DNA from: Sinorhizobium psoraleae | Lineage (GTDB): Bacteria; Pseudomonadota; Alphaproteobacteria; Rhizobiales; Rhizobiaceae | Assembly (NCBI RefSeq): GCF_013283645.1 | Contig: NZ_JABEKV010000007.1 | Location: forward strand, 63,593-127,592 | Length of the DNA stretch: 64,000 nt | Direction: 5' to 3' | In this document: piece by piece, positions 37,259 through 46,706 of the stretch | Numbering within the stretch: position 1 is the stretch's first letter | Layout of the letters: every line of letters begins with the position of its first letter | Made by a program: the position numbers and the translations under genes | Notes under the pieces: model-generated | Seen by the model: the letters and a program-made list of their open reading frames with translations, nothing else | What the model was told of the DNA's origin: nothing | Databases searched by the model: none

Positions 37259-37932
37259 TCGACGGCCCGGCCGGGAGCGGAGCCGCAAAGCGCATCTTCC
37301 GCGGCGCCCTCGACCCTGTCGACCGATCGAGTGAAGTTCTTTTCGGACTCATCATGGTGATGACATTCACGAACTCGTTGAGCGTCGCGGAGGCGGGACG
37401 TGCGGACGTGCGCTCAATGTTGATCGGAGCTCTCGGCTGCAACTTGGCGTGGGGGATTATCGACGCGACGATGTTCTTCATGAGCTCGATGGCCGAGCGA
37501 AAGCTCGCCGAGCAGACCCTACAGCGAGTGCGTGCAGCGCACGATGAAGCAACGGCTCGCGACATCGTGAGAGAGGCACTTCCCCCCATCATTCGACCGG
37601 TTCTCTCATCCAGCGATCTGGATCGGATTCGGCTGCACCTGGCCCAACTACCAGCAGACAAGGTGCGGGCGAGGCCGGGCGCATCCGACTTTCTGGGCGC
37701 TGTGGGCGTCTTTCTTTTGGTGTTCTTGTGCACGCTGCCTGCGGTCGCGCCTTTTATGGTTGTCGCGAATGTCACCATGGCCATGAGAGTCTCCAACGCG
37801 ATTGCTTCCGGGCTATTGTTTCTGACCGGGTATTCCTTGGGCCGCCGCTCCGGCAATCCGTTCCGCCTCGGGCTTTCGATGGTTGCGGTTGGATTGGCTC
37901 TGGTCGCCGTAGCTTCAGCTCTGGGGGGATGA
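37255..37932 (+). CDS. VIT1/CCC1-like membrane protein
   Basis: The 225-residue protein starts at an ATG that overlaps the antiporter stop by 4 bp. It has a first helix pair near VLFGLIMVMTFTNSLSVAEAG and LIGALGCNLAWGIIDATMFFM, a charged cytoplasmic section (residues about 85-145), and two more helices at the end. This resembles CCC1/VIT1 metal-transport proteins, but the metal-binding domain is short. Coupling to a Ca/H antiporter suggests a divalent-metal role; that is inference. Confidence 0.65.
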   Translation: MIDGPAGSGAAKRIFRGALDPVDRSSEVLFGLIMVMTFTNSLSVAEAGRADVRSMLIGALGCNLAWGIIDATMFFMSSMAERKLAEQTLQRVRAAHDEATARDIVREALPPIIRPVLSSSDLDRIRLHLAQLPADKVRARPGASDFLGAVGVFLLVFLCTLPAVAPFMVVANVTMAMRVSNAIASGLLFLTGYSLGRRSGNPFRLGLSMVAVGLALVAVASALGG

Positions 37933-37976
37933 ACTCCATGACCTTGCCGGGCAGGTGCTATCAGCAAGCACGTCGG

Positions 37977-37994
37977 CGACGGCAGTAGCCGTCG
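37977..37994. terminator. Rho-independent-like hairpin after VIT-like gene
   Basis: CGACGGC and GCCGTCG form a perfect 7-bp stem around AGTA, followed by TTAAGATTT. It lies 45 bp after the VIT-like stop. The T-tract is weak. Confidence 0.55.
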
Positions 37995-38092
37995 TTAAGA
38001 TTTCAAGCTCCCTCGCTTACTCACTTGTCGGTCTGACGCCCGAACGTCGCGGCCCGATAACGGCTGAGGATGTCTCAAATGGCGTTTCATCT

Positions 38093-38106
38093 TTGATTGA
38101 CATCAA
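38093..38106. promoter_or_regulatory. FixK/FNR box upstream of beta-CASP gene
   Basis: TTGATTGACATCAA, exact match, centred about 69 bp before the ATG at 38168. Confidence 0.8.
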
Positions 38107-38167
38107 GTCGCCTGCCTAGGGAAGCGTGCATGCTCAGACATTCCGTCTTTCCAATCAGGTCCACGAC

Positions 38168-39763
38168 ATGGCGATTGAATCCATTATCCGATTCCATGGT
38201 GCCGCTGGCACCGTTACAGGCTCCTGCCAGCTCGTGGAATTCGGCGCCACGAGGATCCTCGTCGACTGCGGTCTGTTCCAGGGATCGAAGACGGAGAAAG
38301 AACTGAACTACCGTCAATTTCCCTTCGATCCCAAGAAGATCGACGCCGTCATCCTCACACATGCGCATATCGATCATTCCGGCCTGCTGCCGAAGCTTGC
38401 CCGGCTTGGCTATGACGGCCCGATCTTTGCGACGCCCGCGACGACAGACCTCTGCTCCGTCATGCTGGCGGACTCCGCTCACATTCAGGAGAGCGAAGTC
38501 GATCAGCTCAATCGCCGCAATCTGCGCCGGGGCCGTCAGACCGTGACACCCATCTATACCGCCCGCGATGCCGCCGTCGCGGTCGAGCTGTTTCGGCAGG
38601 TGCGTCTTGGGGCCTGGGAGGAGGCGGGGGAGGGAGTCCGTTTTCGATTCTGGAATGCGGGACATCTGCTCGGATCCGCGTCGGTCGAGATGGAGATCGA
38701 TACCAGGCCATCAGCATTGCGATTGCTGTTTTCGGGCGACATCGGTCCTCGCCACAAGCTCTTGCAGTTCGATGCAAAAGCGCCGACAGGTTGGGACTAT
38801 GTCATTTGCGAGAGTACCTACGGCGATGTCGAGCGCGAGGAAGCCGACGATTCCGCCCGGCGCAATATTCTGCGATCGGAGGTCTTAAACGCGACGCATC
38901 CAAACGGCGCACTTCTCATCCCCTCTTTCGCGGTGGAACGCACGCAGGAACTGCTGACCGATCTTGTCCATCTGATAGAAGTCGGCGCCGTTCCCAGATG
39001 TCCAATCATTATTGACTCTCCCCTCGCGACTCGTGCCAGCGAGATTTTCCGCAGACATGCGCGCGAGCTTGAAAACGGCGACGCCCTTGTCAGGGCCACC
39101 GAGTCGAAAAACGTTCGCTTCACCGAGACGGTGGAGCAGTCAAAGGCCGTCGACCTCGTCAGGGGATTCCATATCGTCATCGCCGCTAGCGGAATGTGCG
39201 AGGCGGGGCGGATCCGGCATCGATTGAAGAATTGGCTCTGGCGCGACGAGGCGACAGTGCTGCTGGTCGGGTATCAGGCGGCCGGCACGCTCGGGCGCTT
39301 TCTCGAAGACGGCGCCTCGACGGTGCGCATCCAGGGCGACGATATCCGCGTCCGTGCCCGCATCAGGAAGTTGGACATCTATAGTGGCCATGCCGACGGC
39401 GGTGAGCTTGCCGACTGGGTGAAGGCCCGGCAGCCGATCAGCGCTGGTGTCTTTCTCGTCCATGGAGAGGACGAGGCACTAGAAGGGCTCAGGGGACGTC
39501 TGTCCATCTTTTTACCGGAGAATCTTCTGATCCGGCCGAGGCTGGACAGTGCATTTCGTCTTGGGTCGCACGGCGCGGTGGAGATATCCGAAGCAGTGGC
39601 TCCGCCGCGTATCGATCCTGTTCGGGCCGGAAGAACGGATTGGCACAATGACTTCCAGTCGCTCGTCCTCGATCTTCAGGACGAACTGGCCAAAGCCGCT
39701 GACGACAAGGCGCGTGGGGTCGTCATCCGTCGTCTGCGGCGCGCCTTGCAGGACGAAGCGTGA
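38168..39763 (+). CDS. Metallo-beta-lactamase/beta-CASP ribonuclease-like protein
   Basis: The 531-residue protein has the metal-binding THAHIDHSG motif near residue 60, later GHLLGSAS, FSGDIG and ESTYGD, and the beta-CASP plus RMMBL motifs (IASGMCEAGRIRHRLKNWL, SGHADGGEL). These features are those of the CPSF73-like RNA-processing nucleases (YSH1 family, COG1236), which cut or trim RNA with two zinc ions. A start at 38168 fits the family; an upstream ATG adds 14 residues without similarity. The next gene follows within 50 bp. Confidence 0.88.
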   Translation: MAIESIIRFHGAAGTVTGSCQLVEFGATRILVDCGLFQGSKTEKELNYRQFPFDPKKIDAVILTHAHIDHSGLLPKLARLGYDGPIFATPATTDLCSVMLADSAHIQESEVDQLNRRNLRRGRQTVTPIYTARDAAVAVELFRQVRLGAWEEAGEGVRFRFWNAGHLLGSASVEMEIDTRPSALRLLFSGDIGPRHKLLQFDAKAPTGWDYVICESTYGDVEREEADDSARRNILRSEVLNATHPNGALLIPSFAVERTQELLTDLVHLIEVGAVPRCPIIIDSPLATRASEIFRRHARELENGDALVRATESKNVRFTETVEQSKAVDLVRGFHIVIAASGMCEAGRIRHRLKNWLWRDEATVLLVGYQAAGTLGRFLEDGASTVRIQGDDIRVRARIRKLDIYSGHADGGELADWVKARQPISAGVFLVHGEDEALEGLRGRLSIFLPENLLIRPRLDSAFRLGSHGAVEISEAVAPPRIDPVRAGRTDWHNDFQSLVLDLQDELAKAADDKARGVVIRRLRRALQDEA

Positions 39764-39809
39764 GATGTGCTTGCTCGACGGACGTGACGCAAGATCGGGG
39801 GAAGCAAAT

Positions 39810-40384
39810 GTGAGCGCTATGCCGGCGCCCGACGATTGCTACACGATCCTGATCCGCGTCGACCAGGTTGCGCGTCTTTTCAATTCCCTCGACCCGACGC
39901 CGTTTCGGAAGCGGGACCTGGACGACGATGCCGAGCGATTCATCGTCGAATGGGCTCAAGAGGCTCCCAGCAACGCGCCCATAGAGATCATCGTCCACTT
40001 ACTGGCGACGGAAGCAAAGCCGGAATACACGCACGCTCTGCAGGCGGCGGTGCGGTACAATTTCGAGAGTCGCGCTAATCAGGCACACCGGGAATTACGC
40101 GAACTCCTGAGAGAAGGGCGACGCGTCCTGCTCATCGGCATCCCAATGGGTCAGCCTAATCGCCAGCCATGATCAGCGATGCCGCGGGAACGGCAACATA
40201 TTCGCGGGTGATCGGGGAAAGCCTGCTGATCTTCGGCTGGGTGGCTAATTGGCGCGCCCTGGAGATCTTCCTCTACGGCTGGTGGCCGATTGTACGCCGG
40301 CACCGACTTTATCGCCGCCTCGCTGCAGCAACGGTCAAGGCCTTGTGGGTCGGATCTTTCTCGTCCTCCCCCAGCGCGAGTTGA
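39810..40384 (+). pseudogene. Small membrane-associated protein with two indels
   Basis: From the GTG at 39810 (GGGGGAAG five bases before it) the frame reads about 115 residues: a Leu/Asp-rich domain (LFNSLDPTPFRKRDLDDDAERFIVEW, AIEIIVHL-type segment, AQAHRELRELLREGRR). It then stops at 40172 where a transmembrane segment should start. Pieces of the continuation occur in two other frames (SLIAS, then RVIGESLLIFGWVANW and EIFLYGWWPIVRRHRLYRRLAAA) down to 40384. Two single-base changes near 40150-40168 explain this. The family is a recurrent hypothetical protein with an RxSL(F)IxGWVAxW signature; its role is unknown. Confidence 0.6.
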
Positions 40385-40394
40385 TGCGCATCAA
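40381..40394. promoter_or_regulatory. FixK/FNR box upstream of DegP-like gene
   Basis: TTGATGCGCATCAA, exact match, centred about 64 bp before the protease start at 40451 and overlapping the stop of the preceding pseudogene. Confidence 0.8.
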
Positions 40395-40450
40395 TGCATC
40401 GCCGGGCAAACTCGGCTGAAATTTCGGGCATTGCTGCATGGAGCGCGAAG

Positions 40451-41782
40451 ATGCTCAAGATCTCAACGCTGCTAGCCTTGGCCGCGCTACTCAACAGCTT
40501 AGGAGGGTCGGCCGGAGCAACCGAAATCGAATCGGGCGTGTCCGCGGTGTTGCAGCGGGTACAACCGGCGGTCGTCAGTATACGCACGATAAGCAGTGGA
40601 ATTTTCAGAAGCGAAGCGCTCGATGATCCGAATGTGCGGAGAGTGTTGGGTCTTCCCGACGATATGGTTATCTTGCAAACCGGTGTGACTGCGACGGGGT
40701 CAGGAGTGATCATCGATCGGGAGAACGGCTACATCATCACGAGTCGTCACCTTGTTGCCAACGCCGACGACGTGTCCGTGAAGCTTGCTGACGGACGGGT
40801 ATTCCAGGGCGACAGGGTGGGGGAGGATGCACCGACCGACCTCGCGGTGGTCAAAATCGAGGCACCAAACCTTTCGTCGGTCAAGTGGGGACATTCATCC
40901 GAACTGAAAGTCGGTGACTTCGTCATCGCGGTGGGCAGTCCTTTTGGTCTGACGCAAACGGCGACCTTCGGCATCGTCAGCGGTTTGGGCCGCTCGGGCT
41001 TGGGTGCCGATGAGTACGAGGACTACATCCAGACCGATGCGGCCATTAATTCAGGCAATTCGGGCGGTGCGCTGGTCAATGCCTCCGGTGAGTTGGTCGG
41101 TATTGCGCGCGGGATTGCTGCGTCAGGCGAAGCGAGTACCGGCATAGGTTTTGCGATTCCGTCCGACATCGCAGTGCAAATCGTGCGGGAGCTGATCGCC
41201 CACGGCGAATACAAGCGCGGCTGGCTTGGCCTCTCGGTCACAGGCGCCGCAGACATTCGGGTAGGCAGTGCCGCTGAGACGCACGGGTTTGTTGTTAGTG
41301 AGCTTGTCTGCAATTCGCCGGCGGAACGACAAGGCGTCCGCCTCGGCGACATCATCGTCGCATTGGATGGCCGGACGTTCCCGACGGACGCAGCTTTCAG
41401 GAACGCGATCAGCCTGCTCCCGGCGAACGCCCGCATCACTCTTGATGTTCGTCGAGGAGAAAAGTCGCAGAAGCTGAGTGTCACGCTTTCTGACGCGGCC
41501 GCTCGGCGCGATTTGGACTTGGACCAGGAAGCGGTCGTCGTTGAGTTTCCCTCCGCCAATGGCTCGCCGGCTTGCGCTCCGGCGGGAGCAGTCTTCGTTG
41601 ACGTTGCATCGGGTAGCGTCGCCTATTCGATGGGGCTGAGAACAGGCGATTATCTGACGGCCATCAACGGCGAGCCGCCCGTCTCGGTTGATCAGATCCG
41701 AAGCGTTCTGGAAAGCACACAAGGGAGCGCTTCCGTCGACATCCTGCGCGCAGGTACCGCGTACCGGCTGGAACTCGAATAA
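40451..41782 (+). CDS. DegP/HtrA-type periplasmic serine protease, two PDZ domains
   Basis: The 443-residue protein has a signal peptide (residues about 1-24), a trypsin-like domain with His in TSRHLVAN, Asp in PTDLAVVKI and the nucleophile in NSGNSGGAL, and two PDZ domains (RGWLGLSV onwards, and VASGSVAYSMGLRTGDYL). It degrades or holds misfolded envelope proteins. The start at 40451 has GGAG seven bases upstream; a longer frame from 40394 lacks one. It has its own FixK box. Confidence 0.9.
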   Translation: MLKISTLLALAALLNSLGGSAGATEIESGVSAVLQRVQPAVVSIRTISSGIFRSEALDDPNVRRVLGLPDDMVILQTGVTATGSGVIIDRENGYIITSRHLVANADDVSVKLADGRVFQGDRVGEDAPTDLAVVKIEAPNLSSVKWGHSSELKVGDFVIAVGSPFGLTQTATFGIVSGLGRSGLGADEYEDYIQTDAAINSGNSGGALVNASGELVGIARGIAASGEASTGIGFAIPSDIAVQIVRELIAHGEYKRGWLGLSVTGAADIRVGSAAETHGFVVSELVCNSPAERQGVRLGDIIVALDGRTFPTDAAFRNAISLLPANARITLDVRRGEKSQKLSVTLSDAAARRDLDLDQEAVVVEFPSANGSPACAPAGAVFVDVASGSVAYSMGLRTGDYLTAINGEPPVSVDQIRSVLESTQGSASVDILRAGTAYRLELE

Positions 41783-41819
41783 GCGCAAGCTGGTGCATGC
41801 CTCCTTAAAAATCGTCGAC

Positions 41820-41833
41820 GCACTTCAAAGTGC
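41820..41833. repeat. Short inverted repeat resembling a Sinorhizobium intergenic element
   Basis: GCACTT-CA-AAGTGC is followed by TACAGCATCCTTTGCGCG. This string resembles a repeated motif that I recall from many Sinorhizobium intergenic regions. It lies between convergent genes and may also act as a terminator. Confidence 0.35.
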
Positions 41834-41865
41834 TACAGCATCCTTTGCGCGGCGCGGCAGGCGGG

Positions 41866-43065
41866 CTAGCGCTCCACGATAGCGACCCCGTCCTTGACCC
41901 GGTCGCTCGGGTACAGAATAACTCTGTCCCCAGGACCGAGTCCTTCCCGGATTTCCACGGAGAGCGTGTTTCGCTGGCCGACGGCAACGCGGCGCAATAG
42001 CGCCCGTCCCTCTGCTGCGACAAACACGGCCCATTCGTCGCCCTGCCGGAACAGAGCGCCAAGCGGCAGGTTCAGGACTTCGCCTTCGAACAGGATGACC
42101 CGCACGTCGACGCGATAACCATGCCCCAGCGAACGCCAACGTTCCGGCGGATCGGCAAAATCCAGCACGACGTCTACTCGCTGTTCCTCGATCCCGAGTG
42201 CCGACACCTCGGTTTGTCCGAAGGGCTCGATGCGCCGCACCACCGCGTTGAGATCCTCTCCGCCCCAGCCGGTGATGATCGCCTTCTGGTCCGGCCTGAT
42301 CTGGACCGCATCCTCCGAGAGAAAATTGGCGACGATCTCCAGATCCGCAGGATCGCCGATATCGAGCAGCGGCGTTCCGGCTTCCACGACGCCTTCACTG
42401 CGGCGCATGATCTGCAGCACCACACCACTCACCGGCGCGGTTACAGACATGCATTCGCAGTCGTCACCAAGGCTCCGGATCTCCTGCCGCGACAGGAGGC
42501 GTGATTGCGCCTGATGAAGCTCGTGCTCTCGCACTTTCAGCGCCGCTTCGGCGGTAGCGAGATTGGCTTGTGCGACGTTGTGGGCACGCTCGGCATCTTC
42601 GAGGGCGCGCTGAGAGATCGTCCTGCGTTCGATCAGCAGTCGGGCGCGGGCGCGCTCTCCTTCGGCGAACGTCAAGTCGGCTTTGGCCTTGTTGAGTTCG
42701 GCCGCGGCGAGGTTATGAGCCGCCCGCGCCGCCTCGACGGCCGCCTGCAGCTCCGCCTCGATGCGCACGTCCAGGAAGGCTGGCGGAGCGGGCTCGATTT
42801 GTGCGAGCTGGGTCTTTCCCGCCTCGACGAAATCGCCGGCCTCGGCGGTGATACGCTGCAATTGGCCACGCAACGGTGCATGAAGCGTGTAGACGTCGCG
42901 CACGCGCGTTTCGCCCTCCTCGTCGAGGGTGACGCGGAGCAAGCCCTTCTCCGCCGTGGCGAGGTCGACCGGGATCGGCTGCGATCGCAATGCGTAGGCG
43001 ATGCCGGCTACGAGAAAAGCCAACAGACCACCCCAGATCACCAACCTGCGTTTCACAACGTTCAC
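41866..43065 (-). CDS. HlyD/MacA-type membrane fusion protein
   Basis: The 399-residue protein has one N-terminal membrane anchor (LVIWGGLLAFLVAGIAYAL), a biotinyl-lipoyl half (YTLHAPLRGQLQRITAEAGDFVEAG), a long coiled coil (about 100-200; Ala/Glu/Arg-rich), the second lipoyl half (VTAPVSGVVLQIMRRSEGVV) and a beta-barrel. It would link an inner-membrane ABC transporter to the outer envelope. It starts three bases after the permease stop, completing a three-gene export set (ATPase, permease, fusion protein). Confidence 0.88.
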   Translation of the reverse strand: MNVVKRRLVIWGGLLAFLVAGIAYALRSQPIPVDLATAEKGLLRVTLDEEGETRVRDVYTLHAPLRGQLQRITAEAGDFVEAGKTQLAQIEPAPPAFLDVRIEAELQAAVEAARAAHNLAAAELNKAKADLTFAEGERARARLLIERRTISQRALEDAERAHNVAQANLATAEAALKVREHELHQAQSRLLSRQEIRSLGDDCECMSVTAPVSGVVLQIMRRSEGVVEAGTPLLDIGDPADLEIVANFLSEDAVQIRPDQKAIITGWGGEDLNAVVRRIEPFGQTEVSALGIEEQRVDVVLDFADPPERWRSLGHGYRVDVRVILFEGEVLNLPLGALFRQGDEWAVFVAAEGRALLRRVAVGQRNTLSVEIREGLGPGDRVILYPSDRVKDGVAIVER

Positions 43066-43068
43066 GGA

Positions 43069-45435
43069 CTACTCCCTTGTCTTCAGCACTGCGATCAGGT
43101 CCAGACGATCGAGCCGCCGACGCACGACCGCGGCGCAGACCAGCGTGGCCACGAGCGCGATCAGCGCAGCCTTGCCGTAGGTTGCATCCCTCAAGACGAG
43201 CGGCACGCGGTAGAGCTCCGTCTCGAAGGCGCTCGTCATGTACCATGCAAGGCCATAGCCGATGATTGCGCCGAGCGGGATCGCGAGCCATGTCAGAATG
43301 CCGACTTCGCCAAGCAGGATGTAGGAGATTTCCCAGCGGCTGAAGCCGAGTACGCGGAGCGTCGCCAATTCGCGCGCCCGTTCGGAAAGCGCGATGCGGA
43401 TCGAATTGTAGGTGACGCCGACTGAAAGCGTCATCGAGAAGGCGACGAAAAAGCCGATGAAGATAAAGATCGTTTCTCCCATCGTGTTGTAGAACGTGTC
43501 GATCGCGGCCTGGCGGAAAAGCACAGCGGCGATGTTGGGGATGTCCTTGAGCCTCGCCAGCAACGTCGCGCGGCTCGGAGCATCGACGCGCATGTGCAGG
43601 CCACTCACGACGCGGCCGTCGCCGGCCATCCGGTTGAGCGCGGTCATGTCCATATAGGCGGGTGTGCCGAGATAGGTTTCGAAGACTTGCGCTACGGGCA
43701 GGCTCAGTCGCTTCTGTCGCCCTTCCAGGAGTTCCACGTCGACGGTGTCGCCGGCGTTCACATCAAGAAGCTCGGCGAGCTTGCGTGAGACCATGAGCCC
43801 CCCGGGAGAGACCTCGATGCGTCCCCGCTTGACGTCGAAGACGGGGCTGAGGATAGCGCTGGGCGGGACGCCGATGATGCCCTGCCGCTCGGCGAGATGG
43901 CCGTGCCTGATGCGTGCCGAGACATAGCGATAGGGCTCGGCCGCCAGGACGCCGGGCAGGTTCTCGAAGTCTGCGACGGCGTCGATCGGCTGCAGGTCGT
44001 TAAACGCAACTGTCGCGTCCTGGTGCTGTCCACGCTCGAAGGCCGTCTCGGCAAGAGAATCGATGGCGTCGACCCATTGCAAGGCCATGATCAGCACAGC
44101 GACCGACAGGGCGAGGCCGAGGCTCGCGAGGAAGGCCCGCACAGGCCATCGGATGATGCGCCGGAAGATCATGCGCGATGGCTCGTCCAGCGCACGGGCG
44201 AGTGCGGTCCGCGATGCCCAAATGCGCCGATAGACCGGCGGGGAAGGGGGTAGCATGGCTTCCGCAGGCGGCAGCCGCACGGCCCGACGTACCGCGGCGA
44301 GGCTGCCGGCGAGCGCCGCACCGAGGCTGACCGTGCCGGCAATCACAAAGCCGGCCGGGCCGGGGCGGTAGAGCAGGAAGGGAAAGCGATAGAACTTGGT
44401 GTAGAGCTCCGTGTTCCAATGAGCGAGCCAGGCGCCGATCAGGGAGCCGATCAGGATACCGATCGCCCCGATGACGAAGACCATCTTGGCGTAGTGCCAG
44501 CCGATAGCCCAATTTCCATAGCCGAAGGCCTTCAGGAGTCCGATTTCGCGGCGTTCCGTCTCGATCAGCCGTGCCATAACCATGTTGGTCAGAAAGGCGG
44601 CGACCGCCAGGAAGATGGTCGGCATGATCCGCGACATGTTCTTCTGCTGGGCGATTTCGCTCTCCAGGAACCAGTTCGAGGTCTGGTCGGCGCGACCGTA
44701 GGCACCGATGCCGCCGAAGGGAGCCAGGAGGCCGTCGAGCCGGCGGATGACGTCCTTTTCGTCAGCGCCGGGCAGTAGGCTGAGTGTGATACTGTTGAAG
44801 GATGCCTTGAGGTCGAAGGCAGCCGCCAGTGCATCGTGCCCCATCCACAGGATGCCGAAACGTTCGTCGTCCGGCATGAGGCCGCCGGGGGCAATCGCGT
44901 AGACGAATTCGGGGCTGAGTGCCGTGCCAACGACCTGCAGCGTGCGTTTACGCCCCCTCAAGACGGCATCGAAATTGTCGCCGGGCTTCAATTGGTGAGC
45001 CTCGGCGAAAGGCTCGCTGACGACCACCTCGTCAGGCCGGGCCGGGTCGGCCAGGCGTCCGGATCTGACAACCAACGCGTTCAGAAGCTGGAGCCCCCGT
45101 TCCGGCAGCGAGAGCAGTTGCGCAACGACCGGCTCGGCAAAGCCGGGCATGTCGAGAATTGCACCTTCGACGATACGCGTCTCCACGAGGCGGACGCTTG
45201 GAATATCCGCGATTTCGCGGCCAAGACGTTCGGGCGCGCGCTTTGCCTGGGCAAACACATCGGCAAAACGCGTCCGCTCGTAATAGGCGGCAGTCGTCTC
45301 CTCGAGCGCCTCGATCGTCGTCAGCGCCATGATGAGCAGGGCGGTACCGGACGCGATCACCAGCGCGATCGCAAGAACCTGCGCCTTCAGTCTCCAGAGT
45401 TCACGGATGAGCTTGCGATCGAGACTGCTCATCAT
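43069..45435 (-). CDS. FtsX-like ABC export permease (duplicated)
   Basis: The 788-residue protein has the FtsX/MacB permease plan twice: a first helix, a large periplasmic domain, three helices, then a short repeat of the same layout. Typical segments are TNMVMARLIETERREIGLLKAFGYG and IRIALSERARELATLRVLGFSR. It moves lipids, peptides or toxins out of the inner membrane. It follows the ATPase with a GTGA overlap, so a GTG at 45441 is an alternative start to the ATG given. Confidence 0.88.
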   Translation of the reverse strand: MMSSLDRKLIRELWRLKAQVLAIALVIASGTALLIMALTTIEALEETTAAYYERTRFADVFAQAKRAPERLGREIADIPSVRLVETRIVEGAILDMPGFAEPVVAQLLSLPERGLQLLNALVVRSGRLADPARPDEVVVSEPFAEAHQLKPGDNFDAVLRGRKRTLQVVGTALSPEFVYAIAPGGLMPDDERFGILWMGHDALAAAFDLKASFNSITLSLLPGADEKDVIRRLDGLLAPFGGIGAYGRADQTSNWFLESEIAQQKNMSRIMPTIFLAVAAFLTNMVMARLIETERREIGLLKAFGYGNWAIGWHYAKMVFVIGAIGILIGSLIGAWLAHWNTELYTKFYRFPFLLYRPGPAGFVIAGTVSLGAALAGSLAAVRRAVRLPPAEAMLPPSPPVYRRIWASRTALARALDEPSRMIFRRIIRWPVRAFLASLGLALSVAVLIMALQWVDAIDSLAETAFERGQHQDATVAFNDLQPIDAVADFENLPGVLAAEPYRYVSARIRHGHLAERQGIIGVPPSAILSPVFDVKRGRIEVSPGGLMVSRKLAELLDVNAGDTVDVELLEGRQKRLSLPVAQVFETYLGTPAYMDMTALNRMAGDGRVVSGLHMRVDAPSRATLLARLKDIPNIAAVLFRQAAIDTFYNTMGETIFIFIGFFVAFSMTLSVGVTYNSIRIALSERARELATLRVLGFSRWEISYILLGEVGILTWLAIPLGAIIGYGLAWYMTSAFETELYRVPLVLRDATYGKAALIALVATLVCAAVVRRRLDRLDLIAVLKTRE

Positions 45436-45437
45436 GT

Positions 45438-46160
45438 TCACCAGGCGAGTTCGCCGGGGGCGCGTTGGGCGGCGTTGGTCCGCGTTTCGACGATGCGCCC
45501 GTCGGCAAAGTAGAGCACGCGATTGGCAATCTCGGCAATGACGGCGTTATGAGTAATGAGCGCCGTGGTCGTACCGAGTTCGCGATTGATCCTGAGGATC
45601 GCGTCGAGCACGAGGATTCCGGTCTTGCTGTCGAGTGCGCCTGTCGGCTCATCGCAGAGAAGCAGGTCGGGGCGCTTGGCGATTGCGCGGGCAATGGCAA
45701 CGCGCTGCTGCTCGCCGCCGGAAAGTTGCGCGGGGAAGTGATCGAGTCTGTCGCCGAGCCCAACGATCGAAAGCGCCTCAACGGGCGACATTGGGTCTCT
45801 GGCGATCTCCGTCACGAGGGAGACGTTTTCGCGCGCCGTCAAGCTGGGGATGAGATTGTAGAATTGGAAAACGAAACCGACGTGGTTGCGCCGGTAAAGG
45901 TTGAGTGCGCGTTCGCTATCCAGCGTGAGGGGCTCTCCGCGAAACCTGACCGTTCCGCCAGTCGGCGTATCGAGGCCGCCAAGAATATTGAGCAGGGTCG
46001 ACTTGCCGCTGCCGGATGGGCCCAATAGCACCACCAGTTCGCCCTCGCGAAGGGCCACCTCCACTCCGCGCAGGGCGTGAACTTCCACCGCACCCATCCG
46101 ATAGACCTTGGTGAGTTCGCGCGCCTCCAGGGCGATGGCCGATGCCTCGTTCTCCACCAC
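45438..46160 (-). CDS. LolD/MacB-type ABC ATPase
   Basis: The 240-residue ATPase has Walker [13 protein letters not shown], the Q-loop [10 protein letters not shown], the signature LSGGEQQR, Walker [13 protein letters not shown] and the switch His in ALITHN. It drives the two-part permease encoded immediately downstream, with which it overlaps. The start is a GTG with GAGGAG about six bases upstream. It lies 63 bp after the host-attachment gene. Confidence 0.92.
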   Translation of the reverse strand: MVENEASAIALEARELTKVYRMGAVEVHALRGVEVALREGELVVLLGPSGSGKSTLLNILGGLDTPTGGTVRFRGEPLTLDSERALNLYRRNHVGFVFQFYNLIPSLTARENVSLVTEIARDPMSPVEALSIVGLGDRLDHFPAQLSGGEQQRVAIARAIAKRPDLLLCDEPTGALDSKTGILVLDAILRINRELGTTTALITHNAVIAEIANRVLYFADGRIVETRTNAAQRAPGELAW

Positions 46161-46223
46161 TCACTCCTCGGGTCGGCGGCGTATCACCGGGACCGCGAAC
46201 CTCGCTCCCGTCTCAGGGGGGTG

Positions 46224-46670
46224 TCATTGCAAAAGATAATGCTCGATCTTGGGAATTGGAAACCCCACCAGATCCTTGGCCACCTCAGCGATGACTAAGG
46301 CGCGGGCCGAGGAATCCAGTTGCTTGCGCAGAGGGCCAAGAACACGCGGCGCTGCAACGCGAACCAGTTTATTGATGCCCTCGTCGCGTGCGAATGCGAC
46401 AAGTTTCTCGCAAACGTGGGAGACGAAGGCTTCCTCTGCCCGGTCATGCCAGTCCGTTTGCTGGACTGCGCTTCGAGCGCCACCCTGCGACTGATAAACT
46501 CGCCCCTCACGGTGCGTTCCGAGTTCCCGCGCCGGAGGCTGATATTCCGATTCGACATTAACCGGAATGAGATTGATGAGCTTGGCATCCCCTTGGTTAC
46601 GCAGGATGAGAGCCTTGGCTCCATCACACACCAGCACTACGCTGCCGTGCGGAATTCTTATCGTCGACAT
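46224..46670 (-). CDS. Host-attachment protein family (baeRF-like)
   Basis: The 148-residue protein starts MSTIRIPHGSVVLVCDGAKALILRN and has the conserved WHDRAEEAFVSHVCEKL and LVRVAAPRVLGPLRKQL stretches of the family annotated as required for attachment to host cells (AtsE-like, related to bacterial eRF1). Its biochemical function is unknown; an RNA or ribosome role has been proposed for the fold. It sits in the hsp20-usp operon, 36 bp after usp. Confidence 0.85.
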   Translation of the reverse strand: MSTIRIPHGSVVLVCDGAKALILRNQGDAKLINLIPVNVESEYQPPARELGTHREGRVYQSQGGARSAVQQTDWHDRAEEAFVSHVCEKLVAFARDEGINKLVRVAAPRVLGPLRKQLDSSARALVIAEVAKDLVGFPIPKIEHYLLQ

Positions 46671-46706
46671 GATACTGGCCTCAGTCGCAAGCGTTCGAAA
46701 TCTTCA

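Noticed and set aside
41820-41833. Candidate IS or transposon end
   Set aside because: Only a short inverted repeat is present; no transposase or target duplication is visible. Kept as a short repeat only.
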